From Lethocerus indicus (taxonomy: Eukaryota > Arthropoda > Insecta > Hemiptera > Belostomatidae), in NCBI GenBank assembly GCA_019843655.1, contig JACDQD010000002.1, positions 2,490,585-2,554,584 on the forward strand: a stretch of DNA of 64,000 nucleotides, in the 5' to 3' direction. Position numbers and translations under genes: made by a program. The notes beneath the pieces are model-generated. The model did no database searches and was not told the origin of the DNA. It saw only the letters and a program-made list of their open reading frames with translations. This document shows positions 60,801 to 64,000 of this stretch, in pieces (within the stretch, counting starts at the first letter, position 1; each line of letters begins with the position of its first letter).

Positions 60801-61290
60801 AACAGACCAAGAAGCTTAAGGTTTAATCCAGAAATCCAGAAGGCCTTTAGTTTCCATAGTTGATTGTTAGTGTGTGATGTTATGTCGTTAATTGGATTTT
60901 TCTTTTACTCCTTTATTGTTGTAATATAAATAAAAAGTTTTGCCGTCTGAACTAAATAAATGAAGACAAACTATTGCTTTAAATTTTTTTTTAACCTTTT
61001 ATTTTTTTGTACAATGAAGTACATATAATACATTGGTATAAATGTTGAATGTTTCCACGTGAATGTCTCGATAAAAGAGACCACCCAATGATGGCACTGT
61101 TGTTTTGCTTTAAATAAGAAAGAAATATTTTCTTAATAACATTTCATTATATCCCAGTATTGATATAATTTATTTTAGTAGTGATAGTCCAGTATCACAG
61201 CATCGTCTGATTGCATTGCCTTCATTCAGTCGCACTTATCGCGGAATATATTGAATTATAAAACCATTGCTCATTGATCCTCCTCCTGGT
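57900..61290. other. Long non-coding stretch; G11 run, C/G palindrome
   Basis: G11 at 58790-58800. CTCCCCGGGGGAG palindrome near 58969-58981 in a GC-rich patch. Frames of 60-93 codons are not recognisable. Nothing else is seen. Confidence 0.5.
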
Positions 61291-61480
61291 CAATAGGCCA
61301 GCTTCATGATTTGCACTATTAGTGTGCATTCGGCCTCTAATTTATGACGGAGTCTGCGAAAGACCGAGTCAAAGAGCCAACAAGGGTCGAAAACATTCGA
61401 ACGAAAATTAAAGCGCGTTTTATGCTCTGCCCACTCTGCAGTGTGTCGGTTTAATGATTTCGCGTTTCCGCGACGTCTAA
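61291..61480. promoter_or_regulatory. Weak candidate cis-regulatory block
   Basis: CTCTAATTTATGACGG (61335) and CGGTTTAATGATTTCGCG (61447) in moderately GC-rich sequence without a frame. Textural evidence only. Confidence 0.18.
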
Positions 61481-61535
61481 TTCAAGCAATTACTCGGGCG
61501 GGACTCACAGGGTCGGTCTTTATGGTCCTACTATT

Positions 61536-61538
<3 letters not shown>

Positions 61539-61570
<32 letters not shown>
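61539..61570. repeat. (GA)16 microsatellite
   Basis: Perfect GA run followed by A6. Confidence 0.97.
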
Positions 61571-61574
<4 letters not shown>

Positions 61575-61749
61575 AGATTTTTCTTAAATGCGAAGGAGTC
61601 ATGAATGGCCAACTCGGCATCTTACCGACTGCGTCAAAAAGTTGCAATTTAGGAAGGAACGCCTCCCCCAAACCCTGCTCATTCCTATGAAAGGATCTGT
61701 TTGTGAAAAGCCACGCGTCATTAATTTCTGCACTGACTTTTCCCTTTCC

Positions 61750-61751
<2 letters not shown>

Positions 61752-61809
<58 letters not shown>
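61752..61809. repeat. (TA)n microsatellite, about 58 bp
   Basis: Perfect AT dinucleotide array. Explains the poly Tyr-Ile frame on the minus strand. Confidence 0.97.
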
Positions 61810-61816
<7 letters not shown>

Positions 61817-61945
61817 TCTTTTCATTAGAGGGAAAATCCCCTTCAGCGGTTGGGGACATTAACTAACTGTTTAAAGTACCTTTCTCGATCTGGGACCGAC
61901 TTATTAGAAGAAGACTGAGCGGTGGAGAGCCTCTCCCTAAGTCAG

Positions 61946-62010
61946 TGTCTCTCCCTCTCCCTCTCCCTCTCCTCTCTCTCTCCATATCCCTCTCTCTCTC
62001 TCTCTCTCCC
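61946..62010. repeat. (CTCTCC)n and (CT)n tract
   Basis: Hexamer-like CTCTCC units followed by CT dinucleotides. Overlapping Arg-Glu frames on the minus strand are repeat translation. Confidence 0.95.
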
Positions 62011-62014
62011 TTCC

Positions 62015-64000
62015 AAAACGACTTCTTGATCAAATTTTGTGCTCCGATGGAACCCAACCGTTTCTGTTGCCCCGAGGATGTGGCAGATGATGAAATTGGA
62101 GAATGGGATTTGTATGAAAGCGTGGAGGTTGGGCGGACCTAAAAATCACCGACCAACCCTGTTGTTGTCGTCCTTCGCGATTGTTCTTTTATTACTTGTA
62201 CGTCGCTTTGAGTCTATGAGACAAACCGCGACATATCTCTTTGTGTTGTATTAGTTTCTATTCGGAATTTAAGAAAAGTCTTTTGAAATATGATTCATTA
62301 CAACCGGATTTTTCATTATATCATCGCGTTTTAAAAGACTTATCATTCTAGGATCAGAGTATTATTCTAGTCCAATCGGAATAAAAATTATTTTTATAAA
62401 AAAGCGGTAATTTGATTAAAATTTCTATCTTGCGTTTTACAGTATAGCATTGCGTGAAATAATATTATAGTTAAGCCAGATAACGTATCCATGAAGGACA
62501 AATTATTACATCAGAGAACAGAAATAAATCGACGTTAAGAACAGAACTAAAAATACTTCTAATTATCCTTTAGAGCTTCTATGATTATTACCATATTTGT
62601 ATTAGGCATCCTGCTTATGAGTAATGAAATGTACACTGTTGCCGTGGCCATATCTATCGTTTTTTCTCCTGGGGACAATAAGGCAAACGAAATACTTGGA
62701 ACTGAGAAATTATTTCCGTTGAAACAGAATGGAGAGGGGTTGGCGTTTTTTGCCCCGCCCTCATTTTCTAGTTTTTCAAAACACTCAACAAGGTGTCCCG
62801 TTTTTTGTGAACGTCGTTAGTGTGCAGATGTACTGCCGCCTTATGTTTGTCCAGGGTTCGTGTTCGTGTCGAATCGTTTCCTCCCGCCTCTCTCGCTCTC
62901 CCGGTTTCTTCGTTTCGTTTTAAGCTTTTAAGCGAGAAAACTCGCATTAAAATTGTACCACTTTATTAATGAAACGAATTGTCGGTTCACATTCCGTGTA
63001 TCACCACTGAGATGCGCTTTCTCGTCTGGCTTGTTTGAGTTTTCTGTGCGGTTAAATTCGTCTCAATTTCAATTTTGACGGTGTTAACTGTGAGAACTGA
63101 CACCGCTTGAGCCGGAGCACCGGTAGCGCCTAAACGAAGGGAGGATTTCACCCTTATACCTGCTACCTTTTACAAACCTTGTAGAGAGCCTCTATTTCCC
63201 TCATGACCTCTGAGTGTTTCTTCCTTCCCCTGCCGAGTACCACACGTAACTGGTTCTATTTATCAAGATGGGAACGGGGAGGCTTCCCCCATCCGCCTAT
63301 GTGTTCAGTCATGGAGTACACCAGAAAAACTTCTGTTATAATAAAAAATAAATAACCGTGCGCCGATTTATATTAATAAATATAATATAATAATTATTTA
63401 TTTCATCATATTCTATAATAATTCAATTATTATTGAACGTATTATGAACGTAAAACGGAGACAGTATTAGAAGAACGGACACAAAAACATTGTCTGGAAC
63501 ACAGAATAGAAAAAAACTGACCGTTTTGTGCCGCTATCCATTTTTTCGGATGTAATAATTCATTTTTAAATTATTATTTTAACGGCAAATTGTGTGGGTG
63601 CGGCTGTATTTTGCTGTGAAACAGATACGAAGTGAAACCCGTCTAGAGCGCGCTTTCCTCTCCGTGTACAAATGTTAATTTAATTAGATTAGGTTGTTAC
63701 AACGTTTACCTTACTACTAAACCCGTACCAATTACCCAGTAATAATATTGGTGTTCGTCGTAATTATAATACCCGTATTTTCATTAAAAGCCTATACGCG
63801 CAATTGGTGCGAGCAAAACAGTGCGCGTAATCTGATTTGCGCTCTACATATTTAGCACGGATGTAATACGCGATAATTTGATAAGAAATGGATGGATCTC
63901 ATTTATAGCGAGACTCGGAGACTGATTAAAATATATTGGATCGATTGCACAGATTACAGTGTATCCCGTTACGCGGGTTATGAGGTACCCTCTGCTATAT
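62015..64000. other. Non-coding, no recognisable gene
   Basis: AT-rich. A very AT-rich patch at 63340-63440 includes AATAATT-C-AATTATT. A moderately GC-rich patch lies at 63060-63140. Frames up to 79 codons are not recognisable. Confidence 0.5.

Noticed and set aside
1..64000. CRISPR array, operon or prokaryotic island
   Set aside because: No direct repeats with regular unique spacers, no cas-like frames, no compact gene blocks.

Overview
This window looks like non-coding nuclear DNA from an animal, most probably an arthropod and plausibly an insect. No open frame exceeds 160 codons. There are no operons or bacterial-style ribosome-binding sites. Long CA/TA, CT/GA and GAA microsatellites and long poly-G/C runs are scattered throughout. 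The one unmistakable protein trace is a broken mariner transposase of the kind common in insects. I cannot name the species. I found no intact protein-coding gene, rRNA, tRNA, CRISPR array or virus-derived gene that I could defend.

There are two textures. One is AT-rich DNA with simple repeats. The other is compact, GC-richer blocks of 100-350 bp in which ATTA/TAAT cores sit among GGCC/CCGG words, for example 5190-5430, 5985-6240, 12170-12560, 13790-14130, 18340-18630, 25195-25450, 27840-28240, 32090-32330 and 36540-36850. This is what a large intron or gene desert with cis-regulatory elements often looks like, but conservation was not tested, so these are hypotheses.

Mobile DNA: (i) 47083-47590 is a 508 bp fold-back mariner derivative. 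It has perfect 73 bp terminal inverted repeats and an in-frame but triply stopped N-terminal transposase remnant. (ii) 41536-41749 is a 214 bp MITE with 28 bp terminal inverted repeats that match at 27 positions. (iii) 42449-42843 is a possible third element with 10 bp inverted ends. Inside it is a minus-strand CTGATGA / 6 bp stem-loop / GAAAC module that resembles a hammerhead-ribozyme core. A second, degenerate copy of the same architecture lies 40 kb away at 2136-2178.

Other structure: a minisatellite at 9336-9680 with a composite unit of about 51-53 bp; a 79 nt imperfect hairpin at 167-245 of pre-miRNA size; an unusually tidy inverted repeat at 39672-39739; G-tract and C-tract loci (19906-19942, 21999-22024, 37886-37920, 54227-54254); and a candidate promoter with a small GT-AG intron and an ATG in good insect context at 53640-54025. 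The last is the only place where I see a weak case for the 5' end of a transcript.

The rest is described interval by interval. Where I say I see nothing, I mean nothing recognisable by eye. Diverged transposons and conserved non-coding elements need a database or cross-species comparison.
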